Positions 16,871 through 25,506 of a stretch of DNA of 64,000 nt are shown here, piece by piece. Source of the DNA: Prevotella ihumii (GTDB lineage Bacteria > Bacteroidota > Bacteroidia > Bacteroidales > Bacteroidaceae); assembly GCF_900155655.1 (NCBI RefSeq), contig NZ_LT706987.1, positions 1,178,701 through 1,242,700 on the forward strand. The letters are read 5' to 3'. Numbering within the stretch: position 1 is the stretch's first letter; every line of letters starts with the position of its first letter. The position numbers were made by a program, and so were the translations under genes. Below the pieces are notes generated by a model. It saw only the letters and a program-made list of their open reading frames with translations, did no database searches and was not told the DNA's origin.

Positions 16871-18319
16871 TTACTCTTCTACATTATTAGGCAAGTGGAA
16901 TTGGTAACTCTTAGCAAATACTTCGCTCACCTTATTAATTTCAAGGAAGGTTGTACCACCACCCTCTCCCAACGAGCCAGAGAGGTAAGCTATCTTATCG
17001 TCTAAGCCAATATGTCCCTTTTGGCGAAGCATACGCAACGCAGCTGTAAACATATATTGGTTAGACACTTGTGCCTGCTGATAGATTGGAATAATGCCAT
17101 AACTAAGGTTCAACCAACGTTGCAACTTTTCTTTGTAACAGATAGCCAACACAGGGTTGGGCCCTCTGTACGCTGCAAGGTTACGAGCCGTTTGTCCAGT
17201 AGCACTATCGGTAATAATACCCTTCACACCTAAAAACTCTGTAGCTTGGATAGCACTCTTTGCCAAGAACTCGCGTTGGTCTTTCGAGTTTTCCATTGGA
17301 ATTTTCAAGAAGCCTTCTCTATGTGCGTCTTTCTCTGCACGTTCAGCAATTGTAGCCATTGTCTGACAAGCCTCAACAGGATACTTTCCACTTGCGGTTT
17401 CACCACTAAGCATCAACGCATCTGTATATCCATAGATGGCATTTGCAATGTCGGTTACTTCAGCACGTGTAGGACGAGGATTGTTAATCATAGTGTGCAA
17501 CATCTGTGTTGCCACGATTACAGGCTTCTTGTACTTTATACACTTACGAATGATGCTACGCTGAATACCAGGAATACGCTCTATTGGAACTTCGATTCCC
17601 AAGTCGCCACGGGCAATCATAATGCCATACGACTCACGAATAATCTCTTCAATATTGTCAACACCCTCTTGATTTTCTATTTTAGAGATAATCTTTATAT
17701 CCGAATTATGCTCGTCCAAAATCTTCTGAACAGCCTTAACATCTTCAGCCGAACGCACAAACGAGTGGGCAATGAAATCAATATCAAGTTCGATAGCCAA
17801 CTTTATGTTCTGAATATCTTTCTCAGTCAATGCAGGCAAGTCGATGTGTTCACCTGGTACGTTGACACTCTTGCGCGACCCCAACTCGCCATCGTTCTCC
17901 ACCTTAGCTATAAGCATAGGACCTTCGTTCTCGATAATGACCATATCCAATGCGCCATCGTCGAACAAGAGATGGTCGCCTACTTTCACATCTTTTGCTA
18001 TATCCTTGTACGAAAGATTGATTATGCTATGAGTAGTCTCCACATCAGGGCGTCCAAACACTTTTACAATGTCGCCCGTCTTAAACTTTATAGGTTCGCT
18101 CACAGCTGTTGAACGAATTTCAGGGCCTTTGGTGTCAATCAAGAGCGCAATGTGTTGAGACACCGCACGAGTGTTTTTTACCACTTTGCGGATACCCTCT
18201 TCAGATGCGTGTGCTGTATTCATACGCACCACATTCATACCTGAGAAGAACAACTTGCGAAGAAAATCTACCTCGCATCTATAATCACTAATCGAACATA
18301 CAATCTTTGTTTGCTTCAT
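16871..18319 (-). CDS. pyk: Pyruvate kinase
   Basis: 482 residues with the ATG at 18319 (MKQTKIVCSISDYRCEVDFL). An in-frame start at 18409 would add 30 residues lying mostly in the preceding gene, so it was not used. Pyruvate kinase makes ATP and pyruvate from phosphoenolpyruvate in glycolysis. The motifs are MNVVRMNTAHAS, LIDTKGPEIRS, DFIAHSFVRSAEDV, IMIARGDLGIEVP and VATQMLHTMINNPRPTRAEV, then the C-terminal domain. It lies 16 bases after a zinc-ribbon membrane protein and is probably co-transcribed with both such genes upstream. Confidence 0.95.
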   Translation of the reverse strand: MKQTKIVCSISDYRCEVDFLRKLFFSGMNVVRMNTAHASEEGIRKVVKNTRAVSQHIALLIDTKGPEIRSTAVSEPIKFKTGDIVKVFGRPDVETTHSIINLSYKDIAKDVKVGDHLLFDDGALDMVIIENEGPMLIAKVENDGELGSRKSVNVPGEHIDLPALTEKDIQNIKLAIELDIDFIAHSFVRSAEDVKAVQKILDEHNSDIKIISKIENQEGVDNIEEIIRESYGIMIARGDLGIEVPIERIPGIQRSIIRKCIKYKKPVIVATQMLHTMINNPRPTRAEVTDIANAIYGYTDALMLSGETASGKYPVEACQTMATIAERAEKDAHREGFLKIPMENSKDQREFLAKSAIQATEFLGVKGIITDSATGQTARNLAAYRGPNPVLAICYKEKLQRWLNLSYGIIPIYQQAQVSNQYMFTAALRMLRQKGHIGLDDKIAYLSGSLGEGGGTTFLEINKVSEVFAKSYQFHLPNNVEE

Positions 18320-18335
18320 ATCGTGTGCTATTTGT

Positions 18336-18635
18336 TTAATTTGACATAGCTGTAAACACAGCATATAATAATGTAGAAATAAGAAGAAGACCAAGGGCAA
18401 TAATAACAAAACCTATGATAACACACCGAGCGATATTGTCGCCCGTCTTGCGCTTACCTATTTGTTGATTAGGTTGTTGCGCTTTAGTTTGGTTTTGCTG
18501 CATCAAGGGTATGGCAACCGTAGTTTCGCTGCCACAAAACGGACAATTACATTTTACTGTAGCACCTGCCTCAGCCTTCACGCTGAAAGCACGATGGCAC
18601 TGTTTGCACGTAACTTGAAAATAGCCCTGTTCCAT
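18336..18635 (-). CDS. Small zinc-ribbon membrane protein
   Basis: 99 residues. Residues 9-40 carry two cysteine pairs (VTCKQC and CNCPFCG), a zinc-ribbon arrangement. A polar Gln/Lys linker follows, then one strongly hydrophobic segment (about 70-95, CVIIGFVIIALGLLLISTLL). The zinc ribbon is related to the N-terminus of the next gene upstream (CKQC, then CPYCG), so the two probably arose by duplication. It lies between that gene and pyk with gaps of 6 and 16 bases. The function is unknown; a cytoplasmic zinc domain tethered to the inner membrane is the most that can be said. Confidence 0.6.
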   Translation of the reverse strand: MEQGYFQVTCKQCHRAFSVKAEAGATVKCNCPFCGSETTVAIPLMQQNQTKAQQPNQQIGKRKTGDNIARCVIIGFVIIALGLLLISTLLYAVFTAMSN

Positions 18636-18641
18636 TGCTCA

Positions 18642-19376
18642 CTATCTTATATCGTCAATTAATATTTTCTTGTTATCTATTTTTATTTTGATGAGTTTAA
18701 ATTCTGTTTCTCCGTCTTGCGACAAACGCACCTTGTACCAATCTGCATCGTTGTACGTGATGCGCAAATTGCGAACGAGTGTCTCTTTGTTTTTAAGTCC
18801 TGAAATAGAACCAAAAGCACCCCACCACACAGCCTTTCTGTCCATATCTACTTGATTTTCGATATTGCCAAAGACTATTTTTCTACAATTTTCGGTAAGG
18901 TAATGCTCGTAATATTCGGGTTCGGCATCGGACAAGACTGCATTGGTATAGAACGAGCGCAAGAACTGTTCCACCAAGATATGCTTCTTTTCCAATTCTT
19001 TTTCTGCCTTAGCTTTCGCCTCAATAGCTGCTCTCACTTGCATTACAGAGTCGCGGTGTAACTGCCGAGCACGAAGTTCGTTGGTTTTAACTGTGGCTTG
19101 ATAATCGTTCCAAAACCATAATGCTGCACCCAAAAGAGAAAGACAGAGTACGAAAAAGAGCAGTTTGCCTACTACCCCACTTTTCTTTTTAGGTTGCACC
19201 ACAGCAGGTTTTACCTCATAAGCTTCCATAACAGGGGGAACTTGCGCAATGGTTTGAGGAATGACAACAGACAATTTCTGTCCACAATATGGACAAATTG
19301 AGGATATTCTTCGCACATTATCTACCGAGAGTTGAAATTTACCTCCGCACTGCTTACAAGTTACCTGATACTGCAT
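18642..19376 (-). CDS. Zinc-ribbon, transmembrane and NTF2-like domain protein
   Basis: 244 residues from the ATG at 19376; a TTG two codons earlier is less likely. Order of parts: an N-terminal zinc ribbon (VTCKQCGGKF...CPYCG), a transmembrane segment near residues 72-90 (LLFFVLCLSLLGAALWFW), a charged helical stretch, then a C-terminal domain (about 125-244, with YYEHYLTENC and DADWYKVRLSQDG). That last domain resembles NTF2-like or DUF3828-type domains, though this is a loose match. It is the first gene of an apparent operon with the small zinc-ribbon protein and pyk. An in-frame CAAAATTA at 19391-19398 (TAATTTTG on the minus strand) could be its -7 box. The function is unknown. Confidence 0.6.
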   Translation of the reverse strand: MQYQVTCKQCGGKFQLSVDNVRRISSICPYCGQKLSVVIPQTIAQVPPVMEAYEVKPAVVQPKKKSGVVGKLLFFVLCLSLLGAALWFWNDYQATVKTNELRARQLHRDSVMQVRAAIEAKAKAEKELEKKHILVEQFLRSFYTNAVLSDAEPEYYEHYLTENCRKIVFGNIENQVDMDRKAVWWGAFGSISGLKNKETLVRNLRITYNDADWYKVRLSQDGETEFKLIKIKIDNKKILIDDIR

Positions 19377-19504
19377 TCGCAATTTTTCTGCAAAATTACT
19401 GCTTTTATTTCAATTTAGAGAATAATACAAGTATAAAATAAAGACAATGTTCTATTTTTCCTCAACCTCGCTTTTAAAAATGAAACATTAAACTATGAAA
19501 AGCA

Positions 19505-19586
19505 AAACATATATGTTTGACGTTCCCAAAGTTCAACTTTGACAGGGTAAAACATATATGTATTGGAGTGTCAAACATATATGTTT
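19505..19586. repeat. Palindrome cluster 1 (ACATATATGT and AAGTTCAACTT)
   Basis: Four palindromes in 82 bases: AAACATATATGTTT (19505-19518), CAAAGTTCAACTTTG (19527-19541), AAAACATATATGTAT (19549-19563), and AAACATATATGTTT (19573-19586). Read on the minus strand, the order and linking bases match cluster 2 at 48171-48250. It lies in the 323-bp gap downstream of dinB and upstream of the zinc-ribbon gene; no gene is seen there. Confidence 0.75.
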
Positions 19587-19699
19587 TACAACTCATTTGC
19601 AAACATCTCATTACCAACACATTACAACAACAAGAATAACCCCTTAGATTTATCTCGACATTGGTCTATTTTTCCTTTATCAAAACAAAACGATATGCG

Positions 19700-20776
19700 T
19701 TAATCCTTAAAGTCTAACTCTCCTTCTACCCATTCGGCAAAGCGGTCGCCTTCAGTGCGATGATTGGTAACCGATAAGCCCAAAAGGCGTATGGGACGAG
19801 TGCGATATTCTGTTTCGTGCAACAAGTATTTGGCTAAGGGTAAAATTTGGTCTTTTGTTCTTAATATTTTCTCAGAAGTAATGCTACGTGTAATTTGGTT
19901 GCGTGCATCCCATTTTATCTTCAAAACCAAAGTATGCCCCTCAAAGTTGTTCTTTGCTAAACGCTTAACCAATTCTAAAATGATGTGATAGAGCCTTATT
20001 ACAATTTGGGCTTCGGTATGTACATCTTCTACAAACGTTTCTTCACACCCCACCGACTTACGTTCGCGATAAGGTTCTACGGGTCTATTGTCTATCCCAC
20101 GTGCAAAAGAATAATAGATTTCGCCTGCCTTACCAAACACTTGCTTTAAATGAGCGAGCGAAACGGCACGTAGATGCTCGCCTGTAAATATTCCCATACG
20201 GTGCATACGTTCTGCCGTCTTAGGCCCTACACCCCAAAAATTTTCTATTGGGAGTCGAGCTATAAAATCTAAAGCTTTGTCTGGGTGTACGGTAAAGATG
20301 CCATTCGGTTTGCGAATATCTGAAGCTATCTTTGCCAAAAACTTGTTATAACTTATTCCTGCCGAGGCTGTTAGTCCCGTTTGTTCAAGTATTTTTTGTT
20401 TTATTTCTTTCGCTATATCTATGGCCAAGGATATGTCTTTTTTATTGTCGGTAACATCAAGAAAAGCCTCATCTAAGGAGATAGGTTCTACTAAGTCGGT
20501 ATATTCGTGAAACACGCTGTGTATTTGTGCCGAAACCTCTTTATATCTGTAGAAATGAGGTTCAACAATAACAATATGTGGGCAGCGTTTTTTGGCTTGA
20601 GCAATGGGCATAGCAGAATGCACACCAAAAGGGCGAGCCTCGTAACTGGCTGTAGTAACCACACTTCGTGGTTGGTCGTAACTCACCACAATAGGCAAGC
20701 CACGCAACTCTGGATTGTCTCTTTGTTCCACCGAAGCAAAGAAAGCGTCCATATCTATATGGATTATTTTTCGCAC
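19700..20776 (-). CDS. dinB: DNA polymerase IV (Y family)
   Basis: 358 residues from a GTG at 20776 (VRKIIHIDMDAFFASVEQRD). Upstream in-frame ATGs would add 72 hydrophobic residues that no DinB has and would read through the promoter region. Palm residues are visible in HIDMDAFFAS and SLDEAFLDVTD, with the thumb/finger helix SAGISYNKFLAKIASD. The C-terminal little-finger domain is present, so the enzyme should be a working error-prone translesion polymerase. It is monocistronic and divergent from the exopolysaccharide operon. The final residues do not show a clear clamp-binding peptide. Confidence 0.9.
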   Translation of the reverse strand: MRKIIHIDMDAFFASVEQRDNPELRGLPIVVSYDQPRSVVTTASYEARPFGVHSAMPIAQAKKRCPHIVIVEPHFYRYKEVSAQIHSVFHEYTDLVEPISLDEAFLDVTDNKKDISLAIDIAKEIKQKILEQTGLTASAGISYNKFLAKIASDIRKPNGIFTVHPDKALDFIARLPIENFWGVGPKTAERMHRMGIFTGEHLRAVSLAHLKQVFGKAGEIYYSFARGIDNRPVEPYRERKSVGCEETFVEDVHTEAQIVIRLYHIILELVKRLAKNNFEGHTLVLKIKWDARNQITRSITSEKILRTKDQILPLAKYLLHETEYRTRPIRLLGLSVTNHRTEGDRFAEWVEGELDFKD

Positions 20777-20795
20777 AGATTTGAAATAATATTTG

Positions 20796-20803
20796 CAAAG
20801 GTA
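20796..20803 (-). promoter_or_regulatory. Candidate -7 box for dinB
   Basis: On the minus strand TACCTTTG, an exact TAnnTTTG match, 19 bases before the GTG start, giving a short leader. The -33 element is not clear. Confidence 0.5.
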
Positions 20804-20835
20804 GAAAAAAATATGATTATTTAATAAAAAAGCAG

Positions 20836-20843
20836 TATCTTTG
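20836..20843 (+). promoter_or_regulatory. Candidate -7 box for the exopolysaccharide operon
   Basis: TATCTTTG followed by CA, a good Bacteroidetes -7 match, about 108 bases before the first gene at 20951. The minus-strand dinB box lies 33 bases away, so the two transcripts start from one divergent A/T-rich region (20777-20950). The -33 element is not clear. Confidence 0.5.
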
Positions 20844-20950
20844 CATACATTTTTAAAAAGTAGAGTAAATAATAAAAATGTTCTATTCACACAATAAATA
20901 AAAAGAAATAGAGTTATACATAAACAATTAAAAGAAACAGAATAAAACCA

Positions 20951-21571
20951 ATGATACAAACCAACGTAAATGATGCTATGGGAAATGTCCAAAGATCCAT
21001 AAAGCGTTCTTTAGATATTACTTTTTCATTCGTGGGATTGGTAGTCGCTGCCCCTCTGTATCTAATTATTGCTTTAATTATGAAGATGCAAGACAATGGC
21101 ACGGTTTTTTTTAAACAAGAACGAATTGGATATAAAGGTCGCCCTTTCACTATCTATAAATTTAGAACTATGAGCAGTGTGGTTGAAGAAAATGGACCAC
21201 AATTGATAGCCAATTGCAACAAGATAGGTTCGACAAAGTTTGAAAGATTTCTTAGAAATCATCACTTAGACGAGCTGCCTCAATTGTGGAATGTACTACG
21301 AGGCGATATGTCGTTTGTGGGTCCACGTCCTGAACGCAAATACTTTATCGACCAGATCATGCAACATACAGATAGGTATCCCATCATTTATAAAATGAGG
21401 CCTGGCGTAACATCTCAAGCAACGCTATACAATGGCTACACAGACACTATGGAAAAAATGCTTAACCGTTTGGAAATGGATATATACTATTTAGAACATA
21501 GAACGCTATGGCTCGATGCAAAAATTGTTGCAAAAACTTTTATATCAATTGTTAGTGGAAAGAAATTTTAA
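20951..21571 (+). CDS. Initiating sugar-phosphate transferase (bac_transf, PglC/WcaJ-like)
   Basis: 206 residues, the short form with the catalytic half only. One N-terminal membrane segment (SLDITFSFVGLVVAAPLYL, about 19-40) is followed by FFKQERIGYKGRPFTIYKFR, HHLDELPQLWNVLRGDMSFV and GPRPE, the conserved core of phosphoglycosyl transferases. It should transfer a sugar phosphate from UDP-sugar to undecaprenyl phosphate, starting repeat-unit assembly at the inner membrane. It is the first gene of the exopolysaccharide locus, 6 bases before the export gene. The sugar is unknown. Confidence 0.9.
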   Translation: MIQTNVNDAMGNVQRSIKRSLDITFSFVGLVVAAPLYLIIALIMKMQDNGTVFFKQERIGYKGRPFTIYKFRTMSSVVEENGPQLIANCNKIGSTKFERFLRNHHLDELPQLWNVLRGDMSFVGPRPERKYFIDQIMQHTDRYPIIYKMRPGVTSQATLYNGYTDTMEKMLNRLEMDIYYLEHRTLWLDAKIVAKTFISIVSGKKF

Positions 21572-21577
21572 ATAGAA

Positions 21578-24205
21578 ATGAAAAAATACATTCTTACATT
21601 ATTACTGTTGGTGAGCGCAATTGCGATACACGCACAGTCGGGTATGTCAGACTCTCAGGTTATGGAGTTTGTGGCTAAAGAACAGGCAAAAGGCACTTCG
21701 CAAGCTCAGATTGTAACCAAACTGATGCAAAATGGTGTAGATATAGCACAAATTAGACGCGTCAAAGAGAGTTACGAAAAGATGAAGAAAGGCAATTCAT
21801 CGATGGGAAATGCTTCAAAAAAGGGAGGTTACAATGACCGCAGCCGTGTAAACAATGGTCAGAAACTCTCTGGAGAAAAGAAACGTAAGATAGCCGACAA
21901 AACATTGAAAGACTATGACGATGACAATGCTGAAGCTGAAAAATATTCAGACCAGCAACTTGACCGTTTCAACAATAGAAGGAATACATTCGATGAGGAA
22001 GATCCAGAGTTTCTAAGGATGCAAGACGAACTTGACGATTGGATGCCTCAAGATACTGCCGCTATGTATAAGCAGCTTGTAAAGAAGATGAAGCGTAAGA
22101 AGAAAAAGGTTTGGGGACGCGACATTTTCAGCAATCGCAATCTTTCGTTCGAACCTAATATGAATATGGCTTTGCCCGCAAACTACAGATTAGGTCCTGG
22201 CGATGCTGTATTTATTGATATTTATGGTGCGTCACAAAAGTCGTACGAAACGACAGTTGCTCCTGATGGTATTCTCACCATCGAAGGATTTGGACCTATT
22301 CAGGTAAGCGGACTCACTGTACATCAAGCGAATAATAAGATTAAAGCAAAGATAGGTAAACGTTATAGTAGCTCTTCTATTCGCTTATCAGTAGGACAGA
22401 CTCATACCATTATGGTAAACGTTTTGGGCGAAGTAAAAACCCCTGGTACATACACGCTTTCAGCTTTTTCTACCGTATTCAACGCCTTGTATATGGCAGG
22501 TGGTATTGGAGAATTGGGAACATTGCGTAACATTAAAGTGTACCGCCACGGAAAATTGATAAGTACCGTCGATGTTTATGACTTTCTACGCAATGGTAAA
22601 TTAAGCGGAAATGTGCGTCTAACAGATAATGATGTAATTGTTGTAGGCGCATACCAAGCACTCGTTCACGTTACAGGTAAAGTGAAGCGACCTATGTACT
22701 ACGAAATGAAGTCGGGAGAAAGTTTGGCTTCACTCATCAAGTTTGCAGGTGGTTTCTCAGGAGATGCATATACCAAGACAGTGCGTGTAAACAGAAAGAC
22801 AGGTCGCCAATACTCTATATATAATGTAAACGAGTTTGATATGAACCGCTTTGCACTTTCAGATGAAGACTCTATCAGCGTTGACTCGGTTATCCCACGA
22901 TATGAAAATATGGTTGAGATAAAGGGTGCAGTGTTCCGTCCTGGTAAATATGAAGTAGGAGGACAAATTAATACTGTACGTGCCTTGGTTGAGGCTGCAG
23001 AAGGACTTACAGAAGTGGCTTTCGGACCTCACGCAGTTATGCATCGTATGAAGGCCGACCGTACTTTAGAAGCTATATCTGTAGATGTGGAAGGCATACT
23101 TTTAGGACGTGTGGCAGACATACCACTGCAAAATGAGGATGTACTCTTCATACCAACTCGAACTGATGTTCAAGAAGAGCGTATTCTAACGATACACGGA
23201 GAAGTGCAGTATCCTGGTAAATATAAATACGCTGATAATGAAACTTTGGAAGACTTCATCTTACAAGCTGGCGGCTTGAAAGAGCAGGCCTCTACAATAC
23301 GTGTAGATGTATCACGTCGTATTGTTAACCCTCAAGCAACAGTTACCGATTCGATTATAGCACAAACCTTTACTTTTAGACTAAAAGATGGCTTTGTAAT
23401 TGATGGAAAGCCCGGCTTCATATTAGCACCATTCGACCAAGTATTTGTGCGTAAAAGCCCTGGTACAACTCGCCAACAAAATGTTGACATTGAAGGCGAA
23501 GTGCTCTTTGCTGGTAGCTATTCGCTTACAGGACGCAACATGCGCCTCAGCGACATATTCAAAGCCGCTGGTGGTGCTACTGAATTGGCTTACTTACAAG
23601 GTGCACGCTTAGAACGTAGACCAAATAAAGCTGAAAAAGAACGTATAAAGGCGATATTCAAAATGCAAATAGATCAAGAAAACAAAAACCTTATCGACCT
23701 TGCAGCCAAGAGTAACAGTGGAGCTGGTATCCTACAAGCAGCACAAAAGACCCAAGACTCATTGGTAAGAAAATTCGAAATACCTGAAACTTATCCTGTA
23801 GGTATCGAACTTGATAAAGCTTTGGCAAATCTAGGAAGTGACGCTGACCTTATTCTGCGCGAGGGAGACCGAATTATTATTCCTGAATATAATGGAACTG
23901 TAAAAATCAATGGTGCAGTAATGCATCCTAACGCAGTAAGCTATCGCGAAGGCAAGAACGTAGAGTATTACATCGATCAAGCAGGTGGTTTCTCGTCTGA
24001 CGCAAAGAAGAGTCGCACCTATATATTATATATGAATGGTACCTTGGCTAAGGTAGGGCACAACGCAAAGGTGAAACCCGGATGCGAAATCATAGTGCCA
24101 AGAAAGTCGCGCGCTAAGATGAGCCTTGCTGAACTCATGACTATTGGTTCAAGTGCATCAAGTATGGCCGCCGTGCTGGCTACACTTGCCAACATCTTGA
24201 AATAA
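21578..24205 (+). CDS. Outer-membrane polysaccharide export protein with SLBB repeats
   Basis: 875 residues, more than twice the length of E. coli Wza, as is common in Bacteroidetes. A signal peptide (MKKYILTLLLLVSAIAIHAQ) leads to a charged helical region (about 60-175). The export domain begins near residue 205 with NYRLGPGDAVFIDIYGASQK and APDGILTIEGFGPIQVSG. Several SLBB-type domains follow, recognisable by repeats such as VLGEVKTPGTYTLSAFSTV, IHGEVQYPGKYKYADNETL and INGAVMHPNAVSYREG. The C-terminus has a short hydrophobic end. It would form the outer-membrane channel for the polymer made by this locus. Confidence 0.9.
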   Translation: MKKYILTLLLLVSAIAIHAQSGMSDSQVMEFVAKEQAKGTSQAQIVTKLMQNGVDIAQIRRVKESYEKMKKGNSSMGNASKKGGYNDRSRVNNGQKLSGEKKRKIADKTLKDYDDDNAEAEKYSDQQLDRFNNRRNTFDEEDPEFLRMQDELDDWMPQDTAAMYKQLVKKMKRKKKKVWGRDIFSNRNLSFEPNMNMALPANYRLGPGDAVFIDIYGASQKSYETTVAPDGILTIEGFGPIQVSGLTVHQANNKIKAKIGKRYSSSSIRLSVGQTHTIMVNVLGEVKTPGTYTLSAFSTVFNALYMAGGIGELGTLRNIKVYRHGKLISTVDVYDFLRNGKLSGNVRLTDNDVIVVGAYQALVHVTGKVKRPMYYEMKSGESLASLIKFAGGFSGDAYTKTVRVNRKTGRQYSIYNVNEFDMNRFALSDEDSISVDSVIPRYENMVEIKGAVFRPGKYEVGGQINTVRALVEAAEGLTEVAFGPHAVMHRMKADRTLEAISVDVEGILLGRVADIPLQNEDVLFIPTRTDVQEERILTIHGEVQYPGKYKYADNETLEDFILQAGGLKEQASTIRVDVSRRIVNPQATVTDSIIAQTFTFRLKDGFVIDGKPGFILAPFDQVFVRKSPGTTRQQNVDIEGEVLFAGSYSLTGRNMRLSDIFKAAGGATELAYLQGARLERRPNKAEKERIKAIFKMQIDQENKNLIDLAAKSNSGAGILQAAQKTQDSLVRKFEIPETYPVGIELDKALANLGSDADLILREGDRIIIPEYNGTVKINGAVMHPNAVSYREGKNVEYYIDQAGGFSSDAKKSRTYILYMNGTLAKVGHNAKVKPGCEIIVPRKSRAKMSLAELMTIGSSASSMAAVLATLANILK

Positions 24206-24245
24206 GAAAAATAGGCGGTACAAATATTACGAGATAAAATAGATT

Positions 24246-25505
24246 ATGCAAAAAAATATTTGGCAAATGCTAAAGTGGTTGAAAGATAAAACAACAAAAA
24301 AAGATAAAAATAATTTATCATCATCTGATAATAACAATGATGACAAATTAGAAAATAACGATAATATAGAAGATTCTCAAAACGAAACTGTTTGTGAAAA
24401 TAAACAAGAAAAAGAGAAAGCAGAAGAATATACTGTAAGAAAGAAAAAGCACATAGAATTTGATTTATTTGGATTCTTTTTGGTTCTAAAGAAACGCTGG
24501 TGGGTAGTTGGAATCTTTACCTTAGTGTTTGGAACTTTTGGTGTTTGGGTTGCTTTTCAAATACCTCGCATTTATAAGGCAAACATTTTATTAGCCCCTG
24601 AAACGGCTAATAATAGTATGCTTTCAAACGTTTCTTCATTAGCAGCAATGGTTGGTCTTTATAATGATGCTAACCCAACGGGCGATGCAATTTATCCAGA
24701 AATTTATCCAGAGCTAATGAGTTCAAACGACTTTTTAGTTAATCTTTTTGACATAAAAGTTACAACACTCGACAAAAAGACCCAAACAACGTATTATGAC
24801 TATCTTACCAACCATCAAGAAGAAACATGGTGGGGCAAAAAAATGAAAGTCTTTTCTGATTATATCAAAAAGAATTTCATGCAAAAAAATCAAATTACTC
24901 GTGGCGATTCTGTTCATGTAAACCCATTTGAACTGACAGAGAAACAGTCTTCAATAGTCAATTCAATGAAGGAAGACATTTTATGTTCAGTTGATAAAAA
25001 AACAAATATTATCAATATTGAAATTACAGCGCAAGACCCACTCGTAGCTGCAACAATGGCTGACTCTGTGAAAAATAAATTGCAAAAATCTATTACAAAG
25101 TATAAAACATCGAAAGCAAGAAACGATTTAAAATACATGGAGGGGCTTTTTGCAAGTGCAAAAGCTGATTACGAGAAAGCAAGAAGAAAATATGCAGCGT
25201 ATTGCGATGCAAACCAAGAGGCTATATTAGAATCTATCCGTTCTGAACAAGAAAATTTAGAAAACGATATGCAGTTGAAGTATAACATTTACACGCAACT
25301 CGTACAACAATTGCAAATGGCAAGAGCAAAACTTCAAGAAAAAGTACCTGCCTTTACAGTTGTTCAATCGGCTTCTGTTCCTATAAAGCATAGCAATACA
25401 CCAAAAATTTATATTTTAGCGGTCTTTTTATTCATTGGTTGGATTATTTGCTCTACGATCTTAATTATAAAATATAGAAAAGAGATTCTTATTATAAGAA
25501 GTTAA
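24246..25505 (+). CDS. Wzz-family chain-length protein with charged N-terminal extension
   Basis: 419 residues. Residues 1-72 are an unusual Lys/Asp/Asn/Glu-rich cytoplasmic tail. The first transmembrane segment is near 82-103 (KRWWVVGIFTLVFGTFGVW), then a periplasmic region with coiled-coil helices (about 280-355), and a second segment near 390-408 with VPIKHSNTPKIYILAV before it. No Walker motif or Tyr cluster, so there is no tyrosine-kinase domain. It probably sets polymer length together with the Wzz-like gene that follows, which starts 1 base after its stop. Codon use is visibly more A/T-rich from here on than in the export gene. Confidence 0.8.
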   Translation: MQKNIWQMLKWLKDKTTKKDKNNLSSSDNNNDDKLENNDNIEDSQNETVCENKQEKEKAEEYTVRKKKHIEFDLFGFFLVLKKRWWVVGIFTLVFGTFGVWVAFQIPRIYKANILLAPETANNSMLSNVSSLAAMVGLYNDANPTGDAIYPEIYPELMSSNDFLVNLFDIKVTTLDKKTQTTYYDYLTNHQEETWWGKKMKVFSDYIKKNFMQKNQITRGDSVHVNPFELTEKQSSIVNSMKEDILCSVDKKTNIINIEITAQDPLVAATMADSVKNKLQKSITKYKTSKARNDLKYMEGLFASAKADYEKARRKYAAYCDANQEAILESIRSEQENLENDMQLKYNIYTQLVQQLQMARAKLQEKVPAFTVVQSASVPIKHSNTPKIYILAVFLFIGWIICSTILIIKYRKEILIIRS

Positions 25506-25506
25506 A

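Noticed and set aside
17246..18112. 288-residue ORF on the plus strand
   Set aside because: It lies entirely antisense to pyk, has low-complexity Cys/His/Arg-rich composition and no family similarity. It is a shadow of a real gene.
19700..20992. Longer DinB starting at 20992
   Set aside because: The added 72 residues are hydrophobic, absent from the family, and would read through the divergent promoter region; the GTG at 20776 starts exactly where the family begins.
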